A stretch of DNA of 64,000 nt from Salinimicrobium sp035607535 (GCF_035607535.1 NZ_JAYDZX010000015.1:30755-94754); one strand, 5' to 3'; positions 7,757-17,856 are shown, numbered from the stretch's first letter. Numbers and translations are program-made. The notes: generated from the letters alone by a model not told the origin.

Positions 7757-10700
7757 ATGGCTAGAAATAATGATAAGAATACAGTACAGAGGTTTAACAA
7801 GATCTCTATAGGTTTAGCTTCTCCAGAGTCGATTCTTGCCGAATCACGCGGGGAGGTCTTGAAGCCTGAAACTATCAATTATCGTACGCACAAACCCGAG
7901 AGGGACGGGCTTTTCTGTGAGCGTATCTTCGGTCCTGTAAAGGATTATGAATGTGCCTGCGGAAAGTACAAAAGGATCCGTTACAAAGGGATCGTGTGTG
8001 ATAGATGTGGTGTAGAGGTGACCGAAAAGAAAGTGCGTAGAGACCGCGTAGGGCATATCAACCTTGTAGTTCCTGTTGCACATATCTGGTACTTCCGTTC
8101 TTTACCTAACAAAATTGGATACCTGCTTGGTCTTCCGTCCAAAAAACTGGACATGATCATCTACTACGAGAGATACGTAGTAATTCAGCCGGGTATCGCC
8201 AAGAATGAGGATGGATCGCCGTTGAAGAAAATGGATTTCCTAACTGAAGAAGAGTACCTGAATATTCTGGATACCCTTCCGCAGGAAAACCTTTACCTGG
8301 ATGACAACGATCCAAACAAATTCATTGCAAAAATGGGGGCAGAGTGTCTTATTGACATTTTGCAGCGAATAGATCTTGATTCTCTTTCTTATGAATTGAG
8401 ACATAAAGCAAACAACGAAACTTCAAAACAACGTAAAACTGAAGCTCTTAAAAGACTTCAGGTTGTAGAAGCACTTCGTGATGCTAATAAGAACCGCGAG
8501 AACCGTCCCGAGTGGATGATCATGAAAGTAATTCCAATTATTCCGCCGGAATTGCGTCCATTGGTGCCGCTTGATGGAGGTCGTTTCGCAACTTCAGATT
8601 TGAATGACCTTTACCGTCGTGTGATCATTCGTAACAACCGTTTGAAGAGATTGATGGAGATCAAAGCTCCTGAGGTTATCCTTCGTAACGAGAAGCGTAT
8701 GCTTCAGGAATCTGTGGATTCGTTGTTCGATAACACCCGTAAGTCTTCAGCCGTAAAAACCGATTCCAACAGGCCGTTGAAATCCCTTTCCGATTCCTTA
8801 AAAGGTAAGCAAGGACGTTTCCGTCAAAACCTGCTTGGTAAGCGTGTGGATTATTCGGCACGTTCGGTAATTGTTGTTGGACCAGAATTGAAGTTCTACG
8901 AATGTGGTCTTCCAAAAGACATGGCAGCCGAACTTTACAAGCCTTTTGTGATAAGAAAGCTTATCGAAAGAGGTATTGTTAAGACTGTGAAGTCTGCCAA
9001 GAAAATTATAGATAAAAAAGAACCTGTTGTTTGGGATATTCTTGAGAACGTGTTGAAAGGGCACCCTGTGTTGCTAAACCGGGCCCCAACCCTTCACAGA
9101 TTGGGTATCCAGGCATTCCAGCCAAAACTTATCGAAGGAAAGGCGATCCAGCTACACCCGCTTGCGTGTACTGCATTCAACGCCGACTTTGATGGTGACC
9201 AGATGGCTGTTCACCTTCCGCTTGGGCCAGAGGCTATCCTTGAAGCTCAGCTGTTGATGCTAGGTTCTCACAATATTTTGAACCCTGCAAACGGTTCTCC
9301 GGTTACTGTACCTTCTCAGGATATGGTTCTTGGTCTTTACTACATGACAAAGGCCAGAAAATCGACTGAAGAAAGACCTGTAAAAGGAGAAGGCCTTACT
9401 TTCTACTCCGCAGAAGAGGTGAATATCGCCTACAACCAGAAGAGGGTTGAGCTTAATGCGATGATCAAGATTCGCACAAAAGACTTCAACGAAGCAGGAG
9501 AACTAGTATACCAGATCATAGAAACTACTGTAGGTAGAGTACTGTTCAACCAGGCTGTGCCCGAAAAGGCAGGTTTTGTGAACGAGGTACTAACCAAGAA
9601 GTCGCTTCGTGATATTATTGGTAACATCCTTAAAGTGACAAGTGTTCCCGAAACTGCGGAATTCCTTGACGCTATTAAGGAGATGGGTTATGGATTTGCA
9701 TTCCGTGGAGGATTATCTTTCAGTTTGGGAGATATTATTATTCCGGAAGAAAAGCAATCTATGATTAACGATGCAAACGAGCAGGTTGAAGGTATTATAG
9801 GGAACTATAACATGGGTCTTATCACCAACAACGAGCGTTACAATCAGGTTATTGATATCTGGACTTCAACAAACGCAGGCTTAACGGAATTGGCCATGAA
9901 GCGTATTCGTGAGGATCAGCAAGGATTTAACTCGGTGTACATGATGCTTGACTCCGGGGCAAGGGGATCTAAAGAACAGATCCGTCAGTTGACCGGTATG
10001 CGTGGATTGATGGCCAAGCCTAAGAAGTCTACTTCCGGTGGTGGGGAGATCATTGAAAACCCTATTCTTTCTAACTTTAAGGAAGGTCTTTCGATCCTTG
10101 AGTACTTTATCTCTACTCACGGTGCGCGTAAAGGTCTTGCCGATACAGCCCTTAAAACTGCCGATGCAGGTTACCTAACCCGTCGTTTGGTTGACGTGTC
10201 TCAGGATGTGATCATCAACGAAGAAGATTGTGGTACCCTAAGAGGAGTAGATGTTGCACCATTGAAGAAGAACGAGGAGATCGTAGAATCTCTTGGAGAG
10301 CGAATCCTTGGTAGGACTGCCCTTCATGATGTATACGATCCTTTGACCAATGAGCTGTTGGTAGCTTCGGGTGTGGAGATCGATGAGGATATCGTGAAGA
10401 AGATCACCGATGCGCCTATTGAAAGCGTAGAGGTGAGATCGGCTCTTACTTGTGAGGCTAAGAAAGGAATATGTGTGAAATGTTACGGTCGTAACCTTGC
10501 TACCAATAAAACGGTACAAAAAGGTGAAGCCGTTGGAGTTGTAGCTGCCCAGTCTATTGGAGAACCGGGTACACAGCTTACCCTTCGTACCTTCCACGTG
10601 GGTGGTATTGCAGGAAACATTTCTGAAGAGAATAAATTGATCGCGAAGTTCCCCGGAATTGCAGAGATCGAAGACCTCAAGACTGTAAAAGGAGAAGCTC

Positions 10701-12058
10701 CAGATGGTAGTGAGGCAGAGATTGTGATCTCCAGAACTTCAGAATTAAAACTGAAAGATCAAAAATCCGGAATTGTGCTTAGTACAAGCAACATTCCTTA
10801 TGGATCACAGATATTTATTAAGAACGGAGACAAAGTTTCCAAAGACGAGGTAATTTGCCAGTGGGATCCTTATAACGGGGTCATCATTTCAGAATTTGCA
10901 GGTAAGATCAGATACGAGAATATCGAGCAAGGGGTGACCTACCAGGTGGAGATCGATGAGCAAACAGGATTCCAGGAAAAAGTAATTTCTGAAAGCCGTA
11001 ACAAAAAGCTTATCCCAACCCTCCAGATTCTTGGAAAGAAAGATGAAGTAATTCGTTCTTACAACCTTCCTGTTGGGGCTCACCTTATGGTGGACAACGA
11101 CGAGAAGATCAAGGTAGGTAAGATCCTGGTTAAGATCCCACGTAAATCTTCCAAGTCCGGGGATATTACAGGAGGTCTTCCAAGGGTGACCGAGCTTTTC
11201 GAAGCACGTAACCCATCTAACCCTGCTGTTGTATCTGAAATTGACGGAGTTGTTTCCTTCGGAAAGATCAAGCGTGGTAACCGTGAGATCATTATTGAAT
11301 CTAAACTTGGAGAAGTTAAGAAGTATCTTGTGAAGCTTTCTAACCAGATCCTTGTTCAGGAGAATGACTATGTGCGTGCCGGAATGCCACTTTCTGATGG
11401 TTCTGTAACGCCGGAAGATATTCTTGCTATCAAAGGACCAAGTGCTGTACAGCAGTATCTTGTGAATGAAGTGCAGGAAGTTTACCGACTACAAGGGGTG
11501 AAAATCAACGATAAGCACTTTGAAGTAGTTGTGAGACAGATGATGCGTAAGGTAAGGATCGTTGATCCGGGTGATACTATCTTCCTTGAGAACCAATTGG
11601 TACACAAGGATGATTTTACCGAGGAGAACGACGAGATCTTTGGAATGAAGGTAGTCGAAGACGCCGGAGATTCAGAGAACCTGAAGCCGGGACAGCTCGT
11701 AAGTCCAAGAGACTTGAGAGACGAGAACTCTATCCTTAGAAGAGAGGATAAGAATCTTGTAACGGCAAGGGAAGTAATTCCTGCGACAGCGACTCCGGTA
11801 CTACAGGGTATTACCCGTGCATCACTACAAACCAAATCATTTATTTCTGCAGCGTCCTTCCAGGAAACTACGAAGGTACTTAACGAAGCAGCCGTAAGTG
11901 GTAAGGTTGATGAACTTGAAGGACTAAAAGAAAATGTTATTGTTGGACACAGAATCCCTGCCGGTACAGGTCTAAGGGAGTACGACCATATCATTGTTGG
12001 TTCTAAAGAAGAATTTGACGAAATGCTTGAGAAAAAGCAGGAAGTAAATTATAACTAG
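7757..12058 (+). CDS. rpoC: RNA polymerase beta' subunit
   Basis: 1433 residues from the ATG at 7757 (MARNNDKNTVQRF), which matches family N-termini. An in-frame ATG 30 bp earlier would add ten residues without support. The N-terminal zinc-binding CxCG...CxxC cluster is visible, as is the catalytic NADFDGD motif at residues 475-481, whose aspartates hold the active-site magnesium. The second zinc site (CEAKKGICVKCYG) and the bridge-helix/trigger-loop region (SIGEPGTQLTLRTFHVGG) are also present. Two hairpins follow the stop codon, so this is the end of the operon. Confidence 0.98.
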   Translation: MARNNDKNTVQRFNKISIGLASPESILAESRGEVLKPETINYRTHKPERDGLFCERIFGPVKDYECACGKYKRIRYKGIVCDRCGVEVTEKKVRRDRVGHINLVVPVAHIWYFRSLPNKIGYLLGLPSKKLDMIIYYERYVVIQPGIAKNEDGSPLKKMDFLTEEEYLNILDTLPQENLYLDDNDPNKFIAKMGAECLIDILQRIDLDSLSYELRHKANNETSKQRKTEALKRLQVVEALRDANKNRENRPEWMIMKVIPIIPPELRPLVPLDGGRFATSDLNDLYRRVIIRNNRLKRLMEIKAPEVILRNEKRMLQESVDSLFDNTRKSSAVKTDSNRPLKSLSDSLKGKQGRFRQNLLGKRVDYSARSVIVVGPELKFYECGLPKDMAAELYKPFVIRKLIERGIVKTVKSAKKIIDKKEPVVWDILENVLKGHPVLLNRAPTLHRLGIQAFQPKLIEGKAIQLHPLACTAFNADFDGDQMAVHLPLGPEAILEAQLLMLGSHNILNPANGSPVTVPSQDMVLGLYYMTKARKSTEERPVKGEGLTFYSAEEVNIAYNQKRVELNAMIKIRTKDFNEAGELVYQIIETTVGRVLFNQAVPEKAGFVNEVLTKKSLRDIIGNILKVTSVPETAEFLDAIKEMGYGFAFRGGLSFSLGDIIIPEEKQSMINDANEQVEGIIGNYNMGLITNNERYNQVIDIWTSTNAGLTELAMKRIREDQQGFNSVYMMLDSGARGSKEQIRQLTGMRGLMAKPKKSTSGGGEIIENPILSNFKEGLSILEYFISTHGARKGLADTALKTADAGYLTRRLVDVSQDVIINEEDCGTLRGVDVAPLKKNEEIVESLGERILGRTALHDVYDPLTNELLVASGVEIDEDIVKKITDAPIESVEVRSALTCEAKKGICVKCYGRNLATNKTVQKGEAVGVVAAQSIGEPGTQLTLRTFHVGGIAGNISEENKLIAKFPGIAEIEDLKTVKGEAPDGSEAEIVISRTSELKLKDQKSGIVLSTSNIPYGSQIFIKNGDKVSKDEVICQWDPYNGVIISEFAGKIRYENIEQGVTYQVEIDEQTGFQEKVISESRNKKLIPTLQILGKKDEVIRSYNLPVGAHLMVDNDEKIKVGKILVKIPRKSSKSGDITGGLPRVTELFEARNPSNPAVVSEIDGVVSFGKIKRGNREIIIESKLGEVKKYLVKLSNQILVQENDYVRAGMPLSDGSVTPEDILAIKGPSAVQQYLVNEVQEVYRLQGVKINDKHFEVVVRQMMRKVRIVDPGDTIFLENQLVHKDDFTEENDEIFGMKVVEDAGDSENLKPGQLVSPRDLRDENSILRREDKNLVTAREVIPATATPVLQGITRASLQTKSFISAASFQETTKVLNEAAVSGKVDELEGLKENVIVGHRIPAGTGLREYDHIIVGSKEEFDEMLEKKQEVNYN

Positions 12059-12064
12059 AAAAAA

Positions 12065-12088
12065 GGCCGCGAAAGCGGCCTTTTTTTT
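12065..12088 (+). terminator. Rho-independent terminator after rpoC
   Basis: GGCCGC-gaaa-GCGGCC hairpin (12065-12080) followed by eight T (12081-12088), 6 bp after the rpoC stop. The GNRA-type loop and long T-run make it a strong canonical terminator. Confidence 0.95.
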
Positions 12089-12093
12089 GGAGC

Positions 12094-12129
12094 AGACCTC
12101 AAAGGTTTTTAAAACCTTTGGGGTCTTTT
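12094..12129 (+). terminator. Second hairpin after rpoC
   Basis: AGACC (12094) pairs with GGTCT (ending 12126) around an inner AAAGGTTTT/AAAACCTTT stem, followed by TTTTT. It is a back-up terminator directly behind the first. Confidence 0.7.
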
Positions 12130-12197
12130 TGTTCCTAGTCCGCACTCTTGAATCTTAACTTTTATTCCTACTTTTATGGTGAACTAAAAAATAACTG

Positions 12198-12527
12198 ATG
12201 AGCGATCAAAGTAATAACAATCCAAAAAAGTCAAAAAAAGGACAGATCAATATAGAATTAGATGAAAAAGTAGCTGAAGGAACCTATTCGAACCTGGCTA
12301 TAATTAATCATTCAGTTTCAGAATTTGTGGTAGATTTCGTGAGCATTATGCCGGGCACGCCAAAAAGCAAGGTAAAATCCCGAATTATCCTTACTCCGCA
12401 GCACGCCAAGCGACTGCTAAAAGCTTTGGGTGACAACGTACAGCGTTTTGAAAAGGCACATGGAGAGATAAAGGAGTACGATCAACCTAACATTCCACTG
12501 AATTTCGGTCCAACGGGACAGGCTTAA
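12198..12527 (+). CDS. DUF3467 family protein
   Basis: 109 residues with a lysine-rich N-terminus followed by the family core (INIELDEKVAEGTYSNLAII, then FVVDFVSIMPG and SRIILTPQHAKRLLKAL). The family is small, widespread in Bacteroidota, cytoplasmic and of unknown function. It is often found right after rpoC, as here. It is separated from rpoC by two terminators, so it should have its own promoter. No enzymatic motif is visible. Confidence 0.85.
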   Translation: MSDQSNNNPKKSKKGQINIELDEKVAEGTYSNLAIINHSVSEFVVDFVSIMPGTPKSKVKSRIILTPQHAKRLLKALGDNVQRFEKAHGEIKEYDQPNIPLNFGPTGQA

Positions 12528-12536
12528 CAAAACAAA

Positions 12537-12758
12537 ATGGAGCATTTTTCTTTTGTAGCTTTTTTGTGGCAGGTATTTATGTTTGGCCTTTTAGTGGCCT
12601 GGATGTATTTTCTGTATGAAATTGTTACATCAGAATTCAATGGGAGGGAAGGAATGTTATGGGCCCTACTGGTATTTTTCGTTCCCTTTGTTGGGCTTCT
12701 CGCGTATTTAGCCTACGGTAGAAATACCCGAACCGTTAAGAATAAGTACCAAAAATGA
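12537..12758 (+). CDS. Small two-helix membrane protein (PLD-nuclease N-terminal-like)
   Basis: 73 residues, 9 bp after the DUF3467 gene. Two hydrophobic helices (about residues 7-28 and 40-60) surround a short loop, and the ending FVGLLAYLAYGRNT resembles the PLDc_N membrane module. There is no catalytic domain. It probably resides in the inner membrane; function is unknown. The close spacing suggests co-transcription with the preceding gene. Confidence 0.7.
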   Translation: MEHFSFVAFLWQVFMFGLLVAWMYFLYEIVTSEFNGREGMLWALLVFFVPFVGLLAYLAYGRNTRTVKNKYQK

Positions 12759-12850
12759 CATTTTTTAAACCGCATACTTTTAACTATAGCCGAGCTGGAT
12801 TAGAAGGATTAATTTTTCTTTCCCTTTTTTAAAGAAGGTTTAAATAACAA

Positions 12851-13315
12851 ATGACTGAATTCAAAGTCAAAAGAACTACCGCCTCAGATCCTGATTTTGT
12901 AAAGCTCGTAAAACAGCTGGATGCACATTTGGCGGTAACCGATGGAGAGGATCATTCTTTTTATGATCAATTCAACAAGCTTACTACAATCAATCATGTA
13001 GTTGTTCTTTATGAAAATGAAATTCCAGTAGCTTGCGGTGCGATCAAACATTATGATCCCGAAACAGCCGAAGTAAAAAGAATGTTCACTAAAGAAGAAA
13101 GTAGGGGAAAAGGCATGGCAGGAAAAATTCTTTCAGAACTGGAATCATGGGCCATGGAACTCAATTACAGGCGCTGGATTTTAGAAACCGGTGTAAACCA
13201 GCCCGAGGCTATAAAATTGTATAATAAATCCTGCTATCATAGAATTCCTAATTACGGCCAATATGCCGGGGTAGAAAAAAGTTTCTGCTTTGAAAAACTA
13301 CTTCAGGAAAAATAA
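12851..13315 (+). CDS. GNAT family N-acetyltransferase
   Basis: 154 residues. The acetyl-CoA-binding motif A is visible as VKRMFTKEESRGKGMAGKIL (R-x-x-G-x-G/A loop), followed by ILETGVNQPEAIKLYNKSCY, a typical C-terminal half. It transfers an acetyl group to an unknown amine substrate. The 92 bp before it hold no clear promoter match. It appears monocistronic; substrate cannot be told from sequence. Confidence 0.88.
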   Translation: MTEFKVKRTTASDPDFVKLVKQLDAHLAVTDGEDHSFYDQFNKLTTINHVVVLYENEIPVACGAIKHYDPETAEVKRMFTKEESRGKGMAGKILSELESWAMELNYRRWILETGVNQPEAIKLYNKSCYHRIPNYGQYAGVEKSFCFEKLLQEK

Positions 13316-13461
13316 AATTTAAGCGTTACCGTTTTCCTCCTCTTCTCAATTTTGATTCATTTTCCTTACCGTATAAATATTTCTTTTGAATTGTGGTTTT
13401 CCTCAGCACACACACGTTGATTTAACATTATCTTCACATCTCAATATAACATCAGCTTTAC

Positions 13462-14655
13462 ATGCCTAAAATATTACTTCTCCTTCTCCTCTTGATGACA
13501 TTTGCACACTCTCATGCCCAAAGCGACAGTCTGCAGCAAGAGATCCTCAACTATGAAGGAACAAAATCTCAGATAATCTCGAGGGGAAGAAGTCTCCTGC
13601 TTGACAAATTCCTCGAAGAAGACATGGAAAGGGTAAAAGCTATCAAAACTTATCTCATGCGGGAAGTAGAGAATAATGATTACCTGGCTATTTATCCCGG
13701 AGAGAACTGGCTTTTGCTTTACTGGACCGGGGAGTATGAGGAGCTTTTAAATGCCGTTATTAGTTTTGATGAAAATGCCATGAATAAACTAATACTGCAA
13801 ATCAAGCCAGAGCACGATATGTTTTATGCCAAGGTGCAGCAAAAGACATTTCTGAATAAACCTGTGCTAAAGTGGGAGATAGAACGATCCAAGCTCTCCG
13901 ACGTAGATAAGGACTTTTTAGTGTTGTATCTTGAATATCTTCTTTCCAATCCCGAAGATTCAAACAATGAACAGGAGAGGATAAATAGCCTGGCAGATAA
14001 TTTTATTGCAAAGCATCCCAATAGCGACTACATCGATTATGTAAAGGAAAATATTCGTTTTCGGTTCGTAGCCTCCAACTGGGGCTTGGCCTTTGAATTT
14101 TTCAGCGGATACGGCTTTCTTACTGGTAACCTCTCCAATAGCTTTAAAGACAATATTCCAATGGGTGTCGCCTTTGATGTGGAATATAAAAAATGGACGC
14201 TGTACCTGCGAAACTATATTGGCTTCAGCTCAAATAAAGAAGAACGTCCCTTTAATGGTGGAGTGTGGGAAAAAGATTCCCAGGTGAGAATATACCTGCC
14301 CGAGGCTGCTATTGGATACGCTATTGTCAATAATGAAAGGTTTAAGATCTCTCCTTTTGCAGGCATCGGGGCAACCTCATTTGGCCCTACAGAATATGAT
14401 ATTGAAAAAGAGCCGGGAGTGGAAGAAGCCGGGCTGGATTTTACAACCACCTACACTGCAGGATTTAATATAGATTATAAGCTCAACTGGGGTACGGGTT
14501 TGCTTGCTCCAAATAGTCCCAAGCACAGCTACTGGTTTATTAGGCTTAGATATGGTTTCGCTGCGCCACAATTTGGACAGGAATACTCCGGCGGCATGCA
14601 CTATGTTACTATTGGACTTGGCGGCTTGTACAGGGGTTCAAAGCGCGAGCTCTAA
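13462..14655 (+). CDS. Secreted/outer-membrane hypothetical protein
   Basis: 397 residues with a clear signal peptide (hydrophobic Leu run, cleavage near HSHAQ at residue 20). The N-terminal half is helical and charged. The C-terminal half (from about residue 195) alternates aromatic and small residues in beta-strand fashion, with segments such as KWTLYLRNYIGF and SYWFIRLRYGFA, suggesting an outer-membrane barrel. I do not recognise a named family. It stands alone and ends at a shared bidirectional hairpin opposite prfC. Confidence 0.7.
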   Translation: MPKILLLLLLLMTFAHSHAQSDSLQQEILNYEGTKSQIISRGRSLLLDKFLEEDMERVKAIKTYLMREVENNDYLAIYPGENWLLLYWTGEYEELLNAVISFDENAMNKLILQIKPEHDMFYAKVQQKTFLNKPVLKWEIERSKLSDVDKDFLVLYLEYLLSNPEDSNNEQERINSLADNFIAKHPNSDYIDYVKENIRFRFVASNWGLAFEFFSGYGFLTGNLSNSFKDNIPMGVAFDVEYKKWTLYLRNYIGFSSNKEERPFNGGVWEKDSQVRIYLPEAAIGYAIVNNERFKISPFAGIGATSFGPTEYDIEKEPGVEEAGLDFTTTYTAGFNIDYKLNWGTGLLAPNSPKHSYWFIRLRYGFAAPQFGQEYSGGMHYVTIGLGGLYRGSKREL

Positions 14656-14794
14656 TAGTAGCTAAGTTTCAACAGGCGATTTGAACAAGCTGAACATTCA
14701 TGATCTAATCAATAGCCCTTAGACAGAACACTAATCCCTGCCGGATTTCCCACTCCGGGGTATGTAATCGGGTGAGGGTTTTTTATATGGAACA

Positions 14795-14829
14795 AATACC
14801 TTCCAAAAATGTCACTTTTGGAAGGTATT
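14795..14829. terminator. Bidirectional hairpin between convergent genes
   Basis: AATACCTTCCAAAA (14795-14808) and TTTTGGAAGGTATT (14816-14829) form a perfect 14-bp stem with a 7-nt loop. It lies between the + strand gene ending at 14655 and prfC on the minus strand, which ends at 14854. A/T tracts in the stem can act as the U-run on either strand. The rest of the 198-bp gap shows nothing else. Confidence 0.6.
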
Positions 14830-14853
14830 CCTGAATTAATATTTCGTTCGCTT

Positions 14854-16443
14854 CTATTTAAACTCCGACACAAAATGGAATTTCACATGCGGATATTTCT
14901 GCTGTGCCATTTGCAGAGAAAAAGCAGAATCTGCAAGGAAAACCAGCTGTCCCCGCTTATCGTGAGCAAGGAACTTCGATTTTACCCTTTTAAAGTCCTT
15001 GAATTCTTCGCTTTTTGGATCTTCAGGATCCACCCAACAGGCCTTATGTACATTTAAGTTTTCATAAGTACACTTTGCGCCGTATTCGTGTTCAAGACGA
15101 TATTGGATCACCTCAAACTGCAGGGCACCTACCGTTCCTATAACCTTTCGGCCATTGAGTTCCAGAATGAAGAGCTGTGCTACTCCTTCATCCATAAGCT
15201 GATCGATCCCTTTTTCCAGTTGCTTGGATTTCATAGGATCGGCGTTATTGATGTACCGGAAATGTTCAGGTGAAAAGCTGGGGATTCCTTTGTAGCGTAA
15301 CTCTTCACCTTCAGTTAAAGTGTCCCCTATCTTGAAGTTCCCCGTGTCGTGAAGTCCTACAATATCTCCTGGATAGGAAACATCAACGATCTCTTTTCTT
15401 TCAGCAAAAAAGGCGTTAGGGCTGGAGAATTTTAACTTTTTGTTGTGCCTCACGTGTAAGTATGGAGTATTTCTCTCAAATTTTCCCGAAACGATCTTCA
15501 CAAAAGCTAAGCGGTCCCTGTGTTTAGGATCCATATTGGCATGGATCTTAAAAACAAAACCAGTAAAATTCTCTTCGGAAGGTTCTACTTTGCGAACATC
15601 ACTCTCCTTTGGGCGGGGAGGAGGGGCTATGTTAATGAAACAATCCAATAATTCTCTAACCCCAAAATTGTTTAAAGCCGAACCAAAGAAGACCGGCTGC
15701 AGATTTCCGGCCAAATAGGCCTCTTTATCAAACTCAGGATACACCCCCTGGACCAGCTCCAGTTCCTCGCGAAGGGTTCCTGCAGCTTTTTCCCCGATAA
15801 GTTTGTCGAGTTCCTGAGAAGCAAGATCGGAGATCTCTACTGTTTCTTCGATGTCTTTTCTTGGATCTCCGGTAAAGAGGTTGACATTTTGCTCCCAGAT
15901 GTTATAGATCCCCTTAAAATCGTAACCCATACCAATGGGGAAACTCAGAGGTGTTACGGTAAGGTTCAGCTTTTGTTCGATCTCATCAAGAAGTTCAAAG
16001 GCATCTTTACCTTCCCGGTCCAATTTATTAATGAAAACGATCATTGGGATGTTGCGCATACGGCAAACTTCCACAAGCTTCTCGGTCTGCTCCTCAACCC
16101 CTTTGGCAACGTCGATCACCACGATCACAGAATCAACAGCGGTAAGGGTTCTAAAAGTGTCTTCAGCAAAATCCTTGTGCCCCGGAGTGTCCAGGATATT
16201 GATCTTGTTGTTTTTATATTCGAAAGCAAGTACAGAAGTTGCAACCGAAATACCTCTCTGTCGCTCGATCTCCATGAAGTCACTGGTTGCTCCTTTTTTG
16301 ATTTTATTGGACTTCACAGCCCCGGCTTCCTGTATGGCGCCTCCAAAAAGCAGCAACTTTTCTGTAAGCGTGGTTTTACCGGCATCGGGGTGGGAAATGA
16401 TCCCAAAGGTCCTTCTTCTCTTGATCTCTTCTTGAAATTTCAT
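14854..16443 (-). CDS. prfC: Peptide chain release factor 3
   Basis: 529 residues, the usual RF3 length. The translational GTPase domain has the P-loop HPDAGKTTLTEKLL, switch DTPGHKDFAEDT and NKLD motifs. These are followed by EF-Tu-like domain II and the RF3-specific C-terminal domain with VGALQFEVIQYRLEHEYGA. RF3 releases RF1/RF2 from the ribosome after peptide release. It is monocistronic, with idi divergently oriented 139 bp away. Confidence 0.96.
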   Translation of the reverse strand: MKFQEEIKRRRTFGIISHPDAGKTTLTEKLLLFGGAIQEAGAVKSNKIKKGATSDFMEIERQRGISVATSVLAFEYKNNKINILDTPGHKDFAEDTFRTLTAVDSVIVVIDVAKGVEEQTEKLVEVCRMRNIPMIVFINKLDREGKDAFELLDEIEQKLNLTVTPLSFPIGMGYDFKGIYNIWEQNVNLFTGDPRKDIEETVEISDLASQELDKLIGEKAAGTLREELELVQGVYPEFDKEAYLAGNLQPVFFGSALNNFGVRELLDCFINIAPPPRPKESDVRKVEPSEENFTGFVFKIHANMDPKHRDRLAFVKIVSGKFERNTPYLHVRHNKKLKFSSPNAFFAERKEIVDVSYPGDIVGLHDTGNFKIGDTLTEGEELRYKGIPSFSPEHFRYINNADPMKSKQLEKGIDQLMDEGVAQLFILELNGRKVIGTVGALQFEVIQYRLEHEYGAKCTYENLNVHKACWVDPEDPKSEEFKDFKRVKSKFLAHDKRGQLVFLADSAFSLQMAQQKYPHVKFHFVSEFK

Positions 16444-16582
16444 ACTCGTATTTAAGGCTGCAAAGATAATTATTTGATCGTGAAATTAATGATAACCAAA
16501 GCCACTCCTTTGGAGGCAATTCTAAACTCCCAAAAATGTGTTTTCCCGCCCGTTTTTGTACATTTGAAGCTCAATTTTTGCA

Positions 16583-17101
16583 ATGAAAGAAGAACAAGTA
16601 ATCCTGGTAAATGAAAATGATGAGCAGATAGGTCTTATGCCGAAGATGGAAGCTCATGAAAAAGCATTGCTGCACAGGGCTTTTTCAGTCTTTATCTTTA
16701 ATGACAAGAACGAGCTTATGATCCAGCAGCGGGCTTTGGGTAAATATCACTCTCCCGGATTGTGGACCAACACCTGTTGCAGTCACCAGCGGGAAGGGGA
16801 AACTAACATAGAGGCGGGAAAACGTCGCCTACAGGAAGAAATGGGATTTTCAACAGATCTTAAAGATACTGTTTCCTTTATCTATAAAGCTCCCTTTGAC
16901 AATGGACTCACAGAACACGAATTCGATCATATTCTTGTAGGACACTACAATGACGAACCCAATCTGAATCCTGAAGAGGCGCATGATTATAAATGGGTGA
17001 GTCTGGAAGAGCTTAAAAAGGATATGAAAGTAAATCCGGATATCTATACTGCCTGGTTTAAGATCATCTTTGACAAATACTATAATCATATCAAACAATG
17101 A
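16583..17101 (+). CDS. idi: Isopentenyl-diphosphate delta-isomerase (type 1)
   Basis: 172 residues, Nudix-fold type 1 IDI, which interconverts IPP and DMAPP for isoprenoid synthesis. The catalytic cysteine lies in TNTCCSH (C65/C66, metal ligand H68), with the Nudix-like GKRRLQEEMGF and the EHEFDHILVG segment containing the second acidic site. A TACATTTG box at 16559-16566 fits the -7 element of this phylum. It overlaps the next gene by 4 bp, so the two are coupled. Confidence 0.95.
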   Translation: MKEEQVILVNENDEQIGLMPKMEAHEKALLHRAFSVFIFNDKNELMIQQRALGKYHSPGLWTNTCCSHQREGETNIEAGKRRLQEEMGFSTDLKDTVSFIYKAPFDNGLTEHEFDHILVGHYNDEPNLNPEEAHDYKWVSLEELKKDMKVNPDIYTAWFKIIFDKYYNHIKQ

Positions 17102-17508
17102 GGGTTACCGTAAACAGAAAGGCTCATTTTAATGCAGCGCACCGGTTGCATCGCAAAGACTGGGATGACGAGAAAAATGCCAGAGTCTTTGGAAAGTGTA
17201 GTAATCCTAATTACCACGGCCATAATTATGACCTCATTGTAGCAGTTACGGGGGAGGTCGATCCCCGAACAGGTTTTGTAGTGAACCTTAAAGACCTGAA
17301 AAGATTGATATATGAAAAAATAGAAGTTCCATTTGATCATAAAAATCTGAATCTCGAGGTACCCGAATTTAAGGACCTGAATCCCACAGCCGAAAACATT
17401 GCTGTAGTAATATGGAATAAGTTGAGAGCCGAATTGGAGTCGCATCTCGATCTGGAAGTCACCCTGTATGAAACTCCCCGTAATTTTGTTACCTACCGCG
17501 GAGAATAA
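17098..17508 (+). CDS. 6-pyruvoyl-tetrahydropterin synthase / QueD family
   Basis: 136 residues. Zinc ligands are visible as H15 (FNAAH) and H40/H42 (NYHGHNY), with the catalytic cysteine C34 in GKCSNPNYHGH. The family either makes 6-carboxy-tetrahydropterin for queuosine (QueD) or 6-pyruvoyl-tetrahydropterin (PTPS). No other queuosine gene is nearby, so I leave the symbol open. It overlaps idi by 4 bp, an arrangement that implies one transcript although the pathways differ. Confidence 0.9.
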   Translation: MRVTVNRKAHFNAAHRLHRKDWDDEKNARVFGKCSNPNYHGHNYDLIVAVTGEVDPRTGFVVNLKDLKRLIYEKIEVPFDHKNLNLEVPEFKDLNPTAENIAVVIWNKLRAELESHLDLEVTLYETPRNFVTYRGE

Positions 17509-17578
17509 AAAAATATTTCAAAACTGTTTTTTGAATTAAGAAATAGTGTAAATTCGCTGCTGAAAAATTACGCGTAAG

Positions 17579-17845
17579 ATGGCGAACAGAAGAACACTTA
17601 AAAGAGATATCAATTACGTTTTTGGAGATATCATTGAGGCGGCTTACCTGCACCAGGTAACCCATCCTAATGAGGATCCGGCCAAATCTGAAGAGATTGT
17701 TGACGAAGCAATTTCAGATTTTGACGAATTGATCGGAAAGATGAATCAAAAAGATGTTGAGAATAAGAAGCAACATTTTAGAGGTATAGAAAAAGAGCTC
17801 GAGGTGAAAGCCAGAGATCTTGTAGAAAAAATAAACGCTCTTTAA
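17579..17845 (+). CDS. Small conserved hypothetical protein
   Basis: 88 residues, highly charged and predicted all-helical, beginning MANRRTLKRDINYVFGDIIE with no signal peptide or membrane helix. It probably acts in the cytoplasm. I do not recognise a named family but the composition is normal for a real gene. It ends 11 bp before tRNA-Thr, so both may share a transcript. Confidence 0.75.
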   Translation: MANRRTLKRDINYVFGDIIEAAYLHQVTHPNEDPAKSEEIVDEAISDFDELIGKMNQKDVENKKQHFRGIEKELEVKARDLVEKINAL

Positions 17846-17856
17846 AAAGAGCATTT

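Noticed and set aside
14809..15057. Plus-strand frames opposite prfC (also 15889-16455)
   Set aside because: Antisense shadows of a clear RF3 gene.
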